Positions 14,121 to 21,713 of a stretch of 35,380 bases of DNA are shown here, piece by piece (positions within the stretch are counted from its first letter, which is position 1; each line of letters begins with the position of its first letter). The stretch lies in contig NZ_NKRE01000001.1 of assembly GCF_002705925.1 (NCBI RefSeq), positions 5,055,986 through 5,091,365 of the forward strand, read 5' to 3'. This stretch comes from Mycobacterium ostraviense. Its GTDB lineage: Bacteria; Actinomycetota; Actinomycetes; Mycobacteriales; Mycobacteriaceae. The notes beneath the pieces are model-generated. The model worked only from the letters and a program-made list of their open reading frames with translations. It was not told the DNA's origin and did not search any database. Made by a program: the position numbers and the translations under genes.

Positions 14121-15833
14121 GTGGCCAGTGACCACAGCGGCTCACCATTTGCGGGGTTGGGCCAGCCTGGACTAGTAGACAGGATGCACGCGCAGCTCGA
14201 CGAGTTGCTGGCGGCCCGCGACCAAATGGCGCAATTGCTGCGGGTGATCGTCGAGATCGGGTCGGATCTCGACCTCGACGGAACTCTGCGGCGGATCGTC
14301 ACCGCGGCCAGGGAGTTGACCGCCGCCCCCTACGGCGCCCTGGCCGTCCGTGATCCCGAAGGAACGTTGCTCTCGTTCATCCACGAGGGGATAGACGCCG
14401 AGACGGCGCGACGGATCGGGCATTTGCCGGTTGGCAAGGGGGTGCTGGGTGTCTCGCTCGTCGAAACGCCGGCGCTGCGCCTCGATGACCTGACCGCGCA
14501 CCCGGCCGCCTGCGGGTTCCCCGAGCACCATCCACCCATGCGCGCGTTTCTCGGCGTGCCGATCATGATCCGGGGAACGGTATTCGGCCACCTCTACCTC
14601 ACCCATGTCGAACCCGGCCGGGTCTTCTCCGAAGCCGACGAGTTCGCGGCTCGCGCGCTGGCGTTCGCGGCCGGGGTCGCCATCGACAATGCGCAAGTAT
14701 TCGAACGCGAGCGCACTTCGGTGAAGTGGATGGAAGCCAGCCGCGAGATCACGACCGCGCTGTTGACCAGCGCCGAGCCGCAGCGGCGTCCGTTGCGGTT
14801 GATCGCGGAAAAGGCATGCGCACTAACCGATGCCGAACAGGCGATTGTGCTGATTCCGCTCGATGCCGACCAGCCGCCCGAGGAGATCGACACGCTGGTA
14901 GTTTCCGCCGCGGTAGGGCGGCATGCCGCTGAGGTCGTCGGCCAGCGCGTCCCGGTGGACGGCTCGACCACAGGCACCGTTTTTCGGTCCGGCCAACCGC
15001 TGATCACCGAGGCGTTCAACCACAGGATTCCCGCGTTCACCGACGTCGCACAGCGTTCCGCGATTCTGATGCCACTTCGCGCCCACGACCACGTCGCCGG
15101 GGTAATTGCCATTGCCCGCAGCGCCGACAAGGCGCCTTTCGACGCCAGCTATGTGAATTTGGTGCGCGATTTCGCCACCCACGCCACGATCGCGCTGATG
15201 CTCGCGTCCGGCCGTGAGGATGCGCGGCAGCTGACCATCCTGGCCGAGCGCGAGCGCATCGCTCACGACCTGCATGACCACGTCATCCAGCGGCTGTTTG
15301 CCACCGGGATGGATCTGCAGGGCACGCTTGCCCGGGCGCGCTCACCGGAGGTGATCGGCCGGCTCAACGGCACGCTGGATGATCTGCAGACCATCATCGA
15401 GGAGATCCGCACCACCATCTTCCAGCTGAAATCTCCGCTGGAGCGTGACGGCGGCTTTCGGCACCGCATACAAGCAGTGGTCGCCGACCTGACCGAGCAT
15501 CGCGACATCGTCACTACCATGCACATCGATGGCCCGATGGCCGCCGTCGGCGGCGAACTGGCCGACCACGCCGAAGCGGTCACCACCGAGGCCGTCAGCA
15601 ACGCCCTACGCCACTCGGGCGCTACCCAGCTGACCATCCAGGTCGGCGTGGCCGACATGTTCAGCCTTGACATCGTCGACAACGGGTGTTGCCTGCCCGC
15701 CGACATTTCGCGCCGCAGCGGCCTGGCCAACATGAAGCACCGGGCCGAACAACTCGGCGGCAGCTGCGAAATCAGCGGTGCACCCGACAGCGGCACCCGG
15801 GTCCACTGGACGGCTCCGCTGGGCGACTACTGA
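14121..15833 (+). CDS. DevS/DosT-type haem sensor histidine kinase
   Basis: This roughly 570-residue protein has two GAF domains and a HisKA_3/HATPase kinase core, the architecture of DevS (578) and DosT (573). GAF-A (about 35-195) contains RLDDLTAHPAACGFPEHHPP; its second His (about 137) corresponds to the haem ligand, and Tyr about 159 in HLYLTH to the distal tyrosine that tunes gas sensing. GAF-B follows. The phospho-acceptor is His about 385 in ERERIAHDLHDHVIQRLF, and the ATPase has EAVSNALRHSGA and DNGCCLPADIS. It would sense O2, NO or CO and phosphorylate DevR. The start is uncertain: the GTG at 14121 gives the right length, the GTG at 14103 and ATG at 14184 are alternatives, and the open frame to 14028 has only a TTG. 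The HH pair is closer to DosT than DevS. Confidence 0.93.
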   Translation: MASDHSGSPFAGLGQPGLVDRMHAQLDELLAARDQMAQLLRVIVEIGSDLDLDGTLRRIVTAARELTAAPYGALAVRDPEGTLLSFIHEGIDAETARRIGHLPVGKGVLGVSLVETPALRLDDLTAHPAACGFPEHHPPMRAFLGVPIMIRGTVFGHLYLTHVEPGRVFSEADEFAARALAFAAGVAIDNAQVFERERTSVKWMEASREITTALLTSAEPQRRPLRLIAEKACALTDAEQAIVLIPLDADQPPEEIDTLVVSAAVGRHAAEVVGQRVPVDGSTTGTVFRSGQPLITEAFNHRIPAFTDVAQRSAILMPLRAHDHVAGVIAIARSADKAPFDASYVNLVRDFATHATIALMLASGREDARQLTILAERERIAHDLHDHVIQRLFATGMDLQGTLARARSPEVIGRLNGTLDDLQTIIEEIRTTIFQLKSPLERDGGFRHRIQAVVADLTEHRDIVTTMHIDGPMAAVGGELADHAEAVTTEAVSNALRHSGATQLTIQVGVADMFSLDIVDNGCCLPADISRRSGLANMKHRAEQLGGSCEISGAPDSGTRVHWTAPLGDY

Positions 15834-15897
15834 CGACGGCTGGCCCGCGGGTGCCGTTGTCACCGTCACGGTCGGCCCCACCGCTACAGAGGCGCCG

Positions 15898-16707
15898 TCA
15901 ATTCGGCACCACCAGCACCGAATGTCCATCGCGGCGTGGCACATGGAATGTCACCGGGCCGACCATCCGCGCGACGTCGCCGGCGTCGTCGCTGCCCACG
16001 ACGGCCAATTGGATCGGTTCCGTGGTCCTGCCGAGAAATTCGGCGACCCCATGCCGAGCGGCTGCCGGTTGCACGTGGAGGTCGCGGTACTGACAAACCC
16101 AGCGGTCGAGCCGACGATTCAGCTGCTCGTAGCGAATCTCACCCAAACCCCATCGCCAGACACCCATCGCCAGAATCGGCGCCCCGCGTAGGTGCGCCTC
16201 CCGGAAGCCGTGTTCGAGCACCACGTCGTTGGCCGGCGAATCCTCGACGACAACAGCGATCCAGGCCGAATCCGACACCACGTCGTTATGGCCGGTGCGG
16301 ATGACCGCGGTCGGGCACTGGGCCTTTCGCGCCACCGCCTCGGCGGTCGAGCCCAGCAGCTTGCGAGCGACCCGCCCTATCCCCACCGACCCCACGCAAA
16401 CCATTGCCGCCGAACGTGATTCGTCGATCAGGGTGCCGCCGGGCGATCCGTATACGATCTCGCACTCGACTTTGACGGCCTCGTCCATGGCATGCAGCGC
16501 GGTTGCGGCGCCGTGGAGGGCCATTTCGGCGTATTCGACGTCCAGACTTTCGTCGCCGGCGCGCGCATCGGCGCCGCGGAGGATCGCATGGATCAACCGG
16601 AGCGGAATGTCACGGCTGATCGCCTCGGCAACTGCCCATTTGGCGGCGTTGATCGCGGCGTCCGACCCGTCGATGCCCACAACGATTCGTGATTGCGGAT
16701 GATTCAT
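15898..16707 (-). CDS. Universal stress protein (Rv3134c/Rv2028c-like)
   Basis: This 269-residue protein has an intact first USP domain. It starts RIVVGIDGSDAAINAAKWAV with the conserved Asp, followed by EAISRDIPLRLIHAI. The ATP motif is complete as G-SV-G-(9 residues)-GS in VGSVGIGRVARKLLGSTAEA, and the domain ends CPTAVIRTGH. The second half is a diverged USP fold without the motif. It is of the same subtype as the USP genes next to devR and pfkB in M. tuberculosis. The ATG at 16707 has GGGAGG five bases upstream and is preferred over an in-frame codon 21 bases earlier. It converges with the sensor kinase gene and is divergent from another USP, each with its own pair of DosR-like boxes. Confidence 0.9.
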   Translation of the reverse strand: MNHPQSRIVVGIDGSDAAINAAKWAVAEAISRDIPLRLIHAILRGADARAGDESLDVEYAEMALHGAATALHAMDEAVKVECEIVYGSPGGTLIDESRSAAMVCVGSVGIGRVARKLLGSTAEAVARKAQCPTAVIRTGHNDVVSDSAWIAVVVEDSPANDVVLEHGFREAHLRGAPILAMGVWRWGLGEIRYEQLNRRLDRWVCQYRDLHVQPAAARHGVAEFLGRTTEPIQLAVVGSDDAGDVARMVGPVTFHVPRRDGHSVLVVPN

Positions 16708-16762
16708 CGCATCCTCCCGATCAGACAACCCGCCCGCAGATCAGCGAACCCGTCACTTCGCG

Positions 16763-16828
16763 AGGTTATTGCGCATCGCCGGTTGCCGGCAGGGTCGTTT
16801 GACCCCTGCTCGCGAGGCTGTTGGTCCC
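16763..16828 (-). promoter_or_regulatory. Paired DosR-like boxes and -10 for the minus-strand USP
   Basis: Read on the plus strand, AGGCTGTTGGTCCC (16815-16828) has a perfect right half, and GGGTCGTTTGACCC (16792-16805) is a symmetric 8 of 10 match. Their centres are 23 bases apart. On the minus strand TAACCT (16768-16763) fits TANNNT and begins 30.5 bases past the centre of the proximal box, putting transcription start near 16756. Confidence 0.55.
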
Positions 16829-16873
16829 CAGTGGGTCCCGCTGGGTCCGACGGTGTGCCGCATGGCGCCGCGA

Positions 16874-16939
16874 AGGTCTCACGGCCACGCTGTTGGGGAC
16901 TTAAGCCTCACGACCTCCGTCGGCGCCGCCACTACCGTT
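16874..16939 (+). promoter_or_regulatory. Paired DosR-like boxes and -10 for the plus-strand USP
   Basis: GGGACTTAAGCCTC (16896-16909), preceded by TTG as in the full 20-base DosR consensus, matches 8 of 10 core bases. AGGTCTCACGGCCA (16874-16887, 7 of 10) starts 22 bases earlier. TACCGT (16934-16939) fits TANNNT and begins 31.5 bases past the centre of the proximal box. The start codon at 16962 follows closely. Confidence 0.6.
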
Positions 16940-16961
16940 GTGGGGGGTCCTGGAGAAGGGA

Positions 16962-17867
16962 ATGTCTGCAACCATGAAACGTCTTGGCATCGTCGTCGGC
17001 GTCGACGGATCGGCCGCGTCGAATACGGCCGTGGCATGGGCAGCACAGGATGCCACGCTGCGACATCTTCCACTGACCTTGGTTCACATGGTGAATGCGG
17101 CCGTACCGATGTGGCCCGAGATGCCGATGTCGATGGGCATGGCCGCGTGGCAGGAAGAAGACGGCCGCCAGGTCCTCGAACAGGCGGTCAAGATCGCTGA
17201 GCAGGCCATGCAGGCCCACCGGGAGATCACCATCCACAGCGAGCTGAGATGGTCGCCGCCGGTGCCCACCCTGGTAGAGCTGTCCGCCGAAGCAGAGTTG
17301 GTGGTGCTGGGCAGTTACGGGCGGGGAGCGGTCGCCCGGGCGGTGCTGGGCTCGGTCGGTTCGGCGCTGCTGCGCCGCGCGAAGTGTCCGGTGGCGGTCG
17401 TCCGCGACCAAGACCCGGCCGCGGCCGATCCCGCGCATCCTGCTCAACTGCAGCAAGCGCCCGTCGTGGTCGGAATCGATGGCTCGCCGGTCTCGGAGCG
17501 GGCGACGGCCATCGCCTTCGACGAGGCGTCGCGCCGCGGTGTGGAGTTGAAGGCGGTGCACGCCTGGAGCGACGTGGAAGTGGTTGACCTGCCGGGTTTG
17601 GACTGGTCGACCGTCAAGGGCGAAGCGGAGCAGACGGTGGCCGAACGCCTGGCCGGCTGGCAGGAACGTTATCCCGACGTCACGGTCCATCGGCTCGTCG
17701 TCTGCGACCGGCCGGCCCGGGAGCTGATCGACCAGGCGCAAACCGCCCAACTCGTCGTGCTGGGCAGCCACGGCCGAGGGGGATTCACCGGCATGCTGCT
17801 GGGTTCGGTCAGCAATGCGGTGGTTCACTCGGTTCGGACACCGGTGATCGTGGCTCGTCCGTCCTGA
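16962..17867 (+). CDS. Tandem universal stress protein (Rv2005c/Rv2623-like)
   Basis: This 301-residue protein has two complete USP domains. Domain 1 starts GIVVGVDGSAASNTAVAWAA and carries the ATP motif GSYGRGAVARAVLGSVGSAL. Domain 2 starts PVVVGIDGSPVSERATAIAF and carries GSHGRGGFTGMLLGSVSNAV. Both fit G-2x-G-9x-G-[ST], so two ATP sites are expected. Length and order fit Rv2005c, Rv1996 and Rv2623, all DosR-regulon members; Rv2623 is known to bind ATP and restrain growth. The ATG at 16962 has GAGAAGGG upstream and is preferred over an in-frame codon at 16938. It is 61 bases before the Rv2004c-like gene; in M. tuberculosis Rv2005c and Rv2004c are also neighbours. Confidence 0.93.
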   Translation: MSATMKRLGIVVGVDGSAASNTAVAWAAQDATLRHLPLTLVHMVNAAVPMWPEMPMSMGMAAWQEEDGRQVLEQAVKIAEQAMQAHREITIHSELRWSPPVPTLVELSAEAELVVLGSYGRGAVARAVLGSVGSALLRRAKCPVAVVRDQDPAAADPAHPAQLQQAPVVVGIDGSPVSERATAIAFDEASRRGVELKAVHAWSDVEVVDLPGLDWSTVKGEAEQTVAERLAGWQERYPDVTVHRLVVCDRPARELIDQAQTAQLVVLGSHGRGGFTGMLLGSVSNAVVHSVRTPVIVARPS

Positions 17868-17928
17868 GCCGTCCTGGCCGCAGCGCCGAGATGTCCGCGT
17901 CAATCGGCAACGAGCGCCGTGGGAGGCC

Positions 17929-19449
17929 GTGATCAACGCCGACAGAGGTACTGCCGACGCAGCGACGACCGCTGGGGTGCCCTACGTCGATGTGCACGAA
18001 ACCCACACCGGCGTGGTGGTGCTCGCCGGTGAGCGGGCCTACAAGGCGAAGAAGCCGGTGTTGACCGACTTCCTGGATTTCCGGACACCTGAGCAACGCG
18101 AACGCGCGTGTCTGCGCGAAGTCGAGCTGAACAGCCGACTGTCTCCCGACAGTTATCTCGGCATCGCGCATCTCTCCGACCCCGCCGGAGGCCCCGCCGA
18201 ACCGGTCGTGGTGATGCGGCGTTACCGCGACAGCGACCGGTTGGCCTGGTTGGTGGAGCATGGCGGATCGGAGACGTCGGTTCTGGAGCTACTGGACACC
18301 ATCGCAGCAGTGCTGGCTCGCTTTCACGAACGTGCCGAGCGAAGTCCCCTGATCGACGCCCAGGGCGAGGCCGGCGCGATCAATCGACGCTGGACCGAGA
18401 ACCTGACCGAACTTCACCGCTATGCGGGTACGGTGTTCTCCGACGAGTCGATCGGGCAGATCGAGCAGCTGGTTGCCGAATTCGTCTGCGGCCGAGACGT
18501 TCTGTTCACCCGCCGGATCACGGAAGGCTGCATTGTCGACGGCCACGGCGATCTGCTTGCCGACGACATCTTCTGCGTCGACGACGGACCGGCCCTGCTC
18601 GATTGCCTCGAGTTCGACGACGAACTTCGCTACGTCGACCGTATCGATGACGCAGCCTTCCTGGCCATGGATCTGGAGTTTCTGGGCCGCAACGACCTTG
18701 GCGAATACTTTCTCCAACGCTACCTGGCCCATTCCGGCGATACCGCACCGAAGCCGCTGCATGACTTCTACATCGCCTATCGCGCGGTAGTGCGGGCCAA
18801 GGTCGACTGTGTTCGGCTATCGCAGGGCAAGTCGGCGGCCGCGGCGGACGCTGCCCGGCATCTGGCCATAGCGACCCGCCATCTGCGGCAAGGCGCGGTT
18901 CGGCTGGCGCTCGTCGGCGGCAACCCGGGCACCGGAAAATCCACGGTGTCCCGCGCTCTGGCCGAACGCGTTGGGGCACAGGTCATCTCCACCGACGACG
19001 TACGCCGGCAGCTGCTTGAGTGGGGCGCCATCGCCGGCGAGCCCGGCGTGTTGGATGCCGGCCTGTACAGCCCCCGAAACGTCACGGCCGTCTACGAGGT
19101 AGCCCTGCGCCGAGCGCGGCTGAGTCTGGCGAATGGGCGGCCGGTGATCCTCGACGGGACTTGGCGTGATCCGCGGCTGCGGGCCCAAGCGCATCGCCTT
19201 GCCGCCGAAGCACATTCGGCGCTGGTGGAACTGCTGTGCACGGCGCCGGTCGACACGGCAGCCGACCGGGTCAAGACCAGGCAACCGGGCCCTTCCGATG
19301 CGACGCCGCAGATCGCGGCGACGCTGGCCGCTCAGCACAACGGCTGGGACACTGCGCACCCGGTCGACACCTCTCGTCCGCTCGAGTTCTCGGTGCGGGA
19401 AGCCCACGATTTCTGGCTCAGCGCCACCGGAGCCGGCGCGCCGGAATAA
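17929..19449 (+). CDS. Aminoglycoside-phosphotransferase-like / P-loop kinase fusion (Rv2004c-like)
   Basis: This 506-residue protein joins an APH-like kinase domain and a P-loop ATPase domain. The first half (about 20-320) has YVDVHETHTGVVVLAGERAY and the lysine of AYKAKKPV. Its catalytic loop is HGDLLADDIF, where the usual Asn is Asp, followed by LDCLEFDDELRYVDRIDDAA. The second half (about 325-495) begins with the Walker A motif LVGGNPGTGKSTVSRAL, then STDDVRRQL and VILDGTW. The same two-domain layout is found in Rv2004c, a DosR-regulon gene next to a USP. Substrates of both domains are unknown. The start is a GTG at 17929; GGGAGG stands only two bases before it, so the exact start is uncertain. 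It is probably co-transcribed with the USP upstream. Confidence 0.9.
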   Translation: MINADRGTADAATTAGVPYVDVHETHTGVVVLAGERAYKAKKPVLTDFLDFRTPEQRERACLREVELNSRLSPDSYLGIAHLSDPAGGPAEPVVVMRRYRDSDRLAWLVEHGGSETSVLELLDTIAAVLARFHERAERSPLIDAQGEAGAINRRWTENLTELHRYAGTVFSDESIGQIEQLVAEFVCGRDVLFTRRITEGCIVDGHGDLLADDIFCVDDGPALLDCLEFDDELRYVDRIDDAAFLAMDLEFLGRNDLGEYFLQRYLAHSGDTAPKPLHDFYIAYRAVVRAKVDCVRLSQGKSAAAADAARHLAIATRHLRQGAVRLALVGGNPGTGKSTVSRALAERVGAQVISTDDVRRQLLEWGAIAGEPGVLDAGLYSPRNVTAVYEVALRRARLSLANGRPVILDGTWRDPRLRAQAHRLAAEAHSALVELLCTAPVDTAADRVKTRQPGPSDATPQIAATLAAQHNGWDTAHPVDTSRPLEFSVREAHDFWLSATGAGAPE

Positions 19450-19492
19450 CCCGGCGGTCGTCGGCGCAATCCGCTCCCGGCGGCAAAGAGCC

Positions 19493-19557
19493 GAGCCCAA
19501 GGCCCCTCTCGGCGAGGACCAACGGCCCTGTCCGCGCGCTGCGCAAGTTCTTAGCGT
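19493..19557 (+). promoter_or_regulatory. Paired DosR-like boxes and -10 before the second acg
   Basis: AGGACCAACGGCCC (19515-19528) matches 9 of 10 core bases of the DosR site and is followed by T as in many known boxes. GAGCCCAAGGCCCC (19493-19506, 7 of 10) starts 22 bases upstream. TAGCGT (19552-19557) fits TANNNT and begins 30.5 bases past the centre of the proximal box. Transcription would start near 19564 and could continue into both ketoacyl synthase genes. Confidence 0.65.
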
Positions 19558-19584
19558 TGACGTCACAGGCGAAGGGTGATGCTC

Positions 19585-20583
19585 ATGACGGCGGCGACGG
19601 GGCCCGATGTACCCGATGCGGTGGTGATCCGCGAAGCGGTGATGCTGGCATGTCATGCCCCGTCGTTGCACAACAGCCAGCCATGGCGATGGATTGCGGT
19701 GGGTCCGACGCTGCAGCTGTGGGTCGACTCCAGCCGGTCGATGCCGGCTACCGACCACACCGGCCGGGAACTGTTGTTGAGCTGCGGCGCGGTGCTGGAT
19801 CACCTGCGCGTCGCCATGTCGGTCGCCGGCTGGGACACGACCACCGAACGGTTTCCCGACCCGGCAAGCCAGGACCAGCTGGCGACACTGCGATTTCGTC
19901 GCGCCGAAAACATCACGGCAGCACAGCAGCGGCGGGCGCAGGCAATCCTGCGGCGCCGCACCGACCGACTGCCGTTCGACCCGCCCGCCCGGTGGACGGC
20001 CGCGGAGTCCGTGCTGCGCCGCGTGGTCGCACCCTATGACGTCCAACTGGACGTGGTGGCCGACGAGCAGCGTCCGGCCCTGGCCGAGGCATCCCGACTC
20101 ACCGAGACGCTGCGCCGTTACGACACCACCTACCTATCCGAACTACGTTGGTGGACATCGCCGTTCACAACAGACCCCAGCCACGCGCCGGAAGGCGCCC
20201 TGGTGTCCACCGCGGAAGCGGCCCGAGTCGACATCGCACGGGCGTTTCCGCCGGCCGGCGGAGGGCGGCGTCGCCCGGACATCGATCATGACCAGTCCAA
20301 GATCGTGGTGATGTCCACCGGCAGCGATGACCCGTTGGACGTGTTGCGCTGCGGCGAGGCGATGTCGGCCGTGTTGCTCGAATGCACCATGGCGGGCATG
20401 GCCACGTGCACGCTGACGCACATGACCGAAATCGCGATGAGCCGCAACATCATCACCCAGATCACCGGGACTGCTGGCCAGCCGCAGCTGCTTATCCGGC
20501 TCGGCCGATCACCGGCCAACGACCAGCACGTGGAGCGCACCGCGCGGCGGCCCGTGACAGAAGTACTCGAGTTTCGGCGCTGA
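19585..20583 (+). CDS. Acg-type nitroreductase-fold protein, second copy (Rv3131/Rv2032-like)
   Basis: This 332-residue protein is a paralogue of the gene at 6653, with the same landmarks: VMLACHAPSLHNSQPWRW, LLLSCGAVLDHLRVAM, RRRTDRLPFDPPARW, LAEASRLTETLRRYD, LLECTMAGMATCTLTHMTEI and the end RRPVTEVLEFRR. Members of this group in M. tuberculosis (Rv2032, Rv3127, Rv3131) are all hypoxia-induced flavin-binding proteins without a known substrate. Three starts lie close together (GTG 19576, ATG 19579, ATG 19585); GAAGGG fits the ATG at 19585 best. It is 29 bases before the first ketoacyl synthase gene, so the three genes are probably one operon. That suggests redox chemistry on the same pathway or simply shared induction. 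Confidence 0.9.
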   Translation: MTAATGPDVPDAVVIREAVMLACHAPSLHNSQPWRWIAVGPTLQLWVDSSRSMPATDHTGRELLLSCGAVLDHLRVAMSVAGWDTTTERFPDPASQDQLATLRFRRAENITAAQQRRAQAILRRRTDRLPFDPPARWTAAESVLRRVVAPYDVQLDVVADEQRPALAEASRLTETLRRYDTTYLSELRWWTSPFTTDPSHAPEGALVSTAEAARVDIARAFPPAGGGRRRPDIDHDQSKIVVMSTGSDDPLDVLRCGEAMSAVLLECTMAGMATCTLTHMTEIAMSRNIITQITGTAGQPQLLIRLGRSPANDQHVERTARRPVTEVLEFRR

Positions 20584-20612
20584 CCGGCGCCAGCGGGAAG
20601 GAGGTTTCAGCC

Positions 20613-21713
20613 ATGACACGGCACTGGCTGGTAATGGAGACGGCGAACGGGCCGCAAGCGCCGTTCGTCAGTCGGGTGGCCGGCGCTGGCCGGCATCTGC
20701 CCGAAACCCATCTCACCACGGACGAATTGATGGCGACCACTCGTCATCACACCCACATCGACCTGGAACGGCTGACCGGAATCCACGAGCGCCGGGTCTC
20801 GGTGGGTGATGAGGATTCCTACTCCCTGGCCACCTCCGCGGCACTGAACGCACTGGCCGCCGCGCGGCAGGACCCGGTGACGCTGGACGTGGTGATCAAC
20901 TGCAGCATCACCAAGTTCCGCGGCGGCCTCACCCAATGGCTGGAACCGACCATGAGCAGCGCCATAGCCCGCGCCATCGGGGCGCGCCGGGCGATGACGT
21001 TCGACGTATCCAACGCGTGCGCCGGAATGCTCACCGGCGTAACGATTTTGAACAACTGGATCCGCCAGGGCGTGGTCGAGCGCGGACTGGTCGTCAGTGG
21101 CGAGTACATCTCGCAACTCAGCCATAACGCAGCCCGCCACATCCGCAACATCCTCAGCAAGGAGTTGGCCTCGTTGACCCTCGGCGATGCCGGCGCGGCC
21201 CTGCTGCTGGAGCGGGCACCCGTCGGCTCGGCCGGAATCGCCCTGGCTGGGTTCACCACCGTCGCCGACTACAGCCGGCTGTGTCTGGCCTACCCACGCG
21301 GACACGACCCGGGCGCGCGGATGTTCACCAATTCCCGCGCCATCCACCAGGCCGCGATGGCCAACACGCCGCTGCTGTTGCAGGAAGTCCTTGATACGGC
21401 GGGCATTTCGATTCACGACATCGACCACGTGATCACCCATCAGACGTCGGCGCGGGCAATCCGCAAGGGCATGGCCCGAATGTCGCAGTCGTTCGGCGAC
21501 AAGCCCCGCCATGACGCGGTGATCACCGTGGACCGGTACGGCAACACGGCGTCGACCACCCACACGGTGGCGCTCGTCGAGGAACTCGAGGCCGGACACG
21601 TCGCACCCGGAGAACGGATCGCGCTGATCGCTCTGGCTTCTGGGCTCGAAATTGGGATTGTCTTACTGACCCTGGATGAGGACATGGTGAGCCGGTATGG
21701 GCACAGTCATTGA
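20613..21713 (+). CDS. 3-oxoacyl-ACP synthase III-like condensing enzyme (complete triad)
   Basis: This 366-residue thiolase-fold protein is a FabH-like ketoacyl synthase III. The catalytic Cys136 is in TFDVSNACAGMLTGV, His276 in VITHQTSARAI and Asn311 in DRYGNTASTTHTVA, a full Cys-His-Asn triad. The N terminus reads FVSRVAGAGRHLPETHLTTDEL and includes LTGIHERRV, as in FabH. Enzymes of this type condense an acyl-CoA with malonyl-ACP, or two acyl-CoAs in OleA relatives. A strong GGAAGGAGG precedes the ATG at 20613. The open frame continues far upstream into the acg gene but that part is out of register with any coding signal. The 3' end overlaps the next gene by 17 bases, which suggests coupled translation of two subunits. 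It is not next to fatty acid synthesis genes. Confidence 0.9.
   Translation: MTRHWLVMETANGPQAPFVSRVAGAGRHLPETHLTTDELMATTRHHTHIDLERLTGIHERRVSVGDEDSYSLATSAALNALAAARQDPVTLDVVINCSITKFRGGLTQWLEPTMSSAIARAIGARRAMTFDVSNACAGMLTGVTILNNWIRQGVVERGLVVSGEYISQLSHNAARHIRNILSKELASLTLGDAGAALLLERAPVGSAGIALAGFTTVADYSRLCLAYPRGHDPGARMFTNSRAIHQAAMANTPLLLQEVLDTAGISIHDIDHVITHQTSARAIRKGMARMSQSFGDKPRHDAVITVDRYGNTASTTHTVALVEELEAGHVAPGERIALIALASGLEIGIVLLTLDEDMVSRYGHSH

Noticed and set aside
16831..16850. Direct repeat TGGGTCC next to the USP promoter boxes
   Set aside because: It does not form the GGGAC-N4-GTCCC arrangement in either orientation; only a half-site can be aligned.
16932..17936. Antisense open frame of 334 codons opposite the tandem USP gene
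   Set aside because: The product is Arg/His-rich without motifs, and the USP on the plus strand has both ATP motifs.
18817..20046. Antisense open frame of 409 codons spanning two plus-strand genes
   Set aside because: It crosses the promoter between Rv2004c-like and acg genes and resembles no protein.
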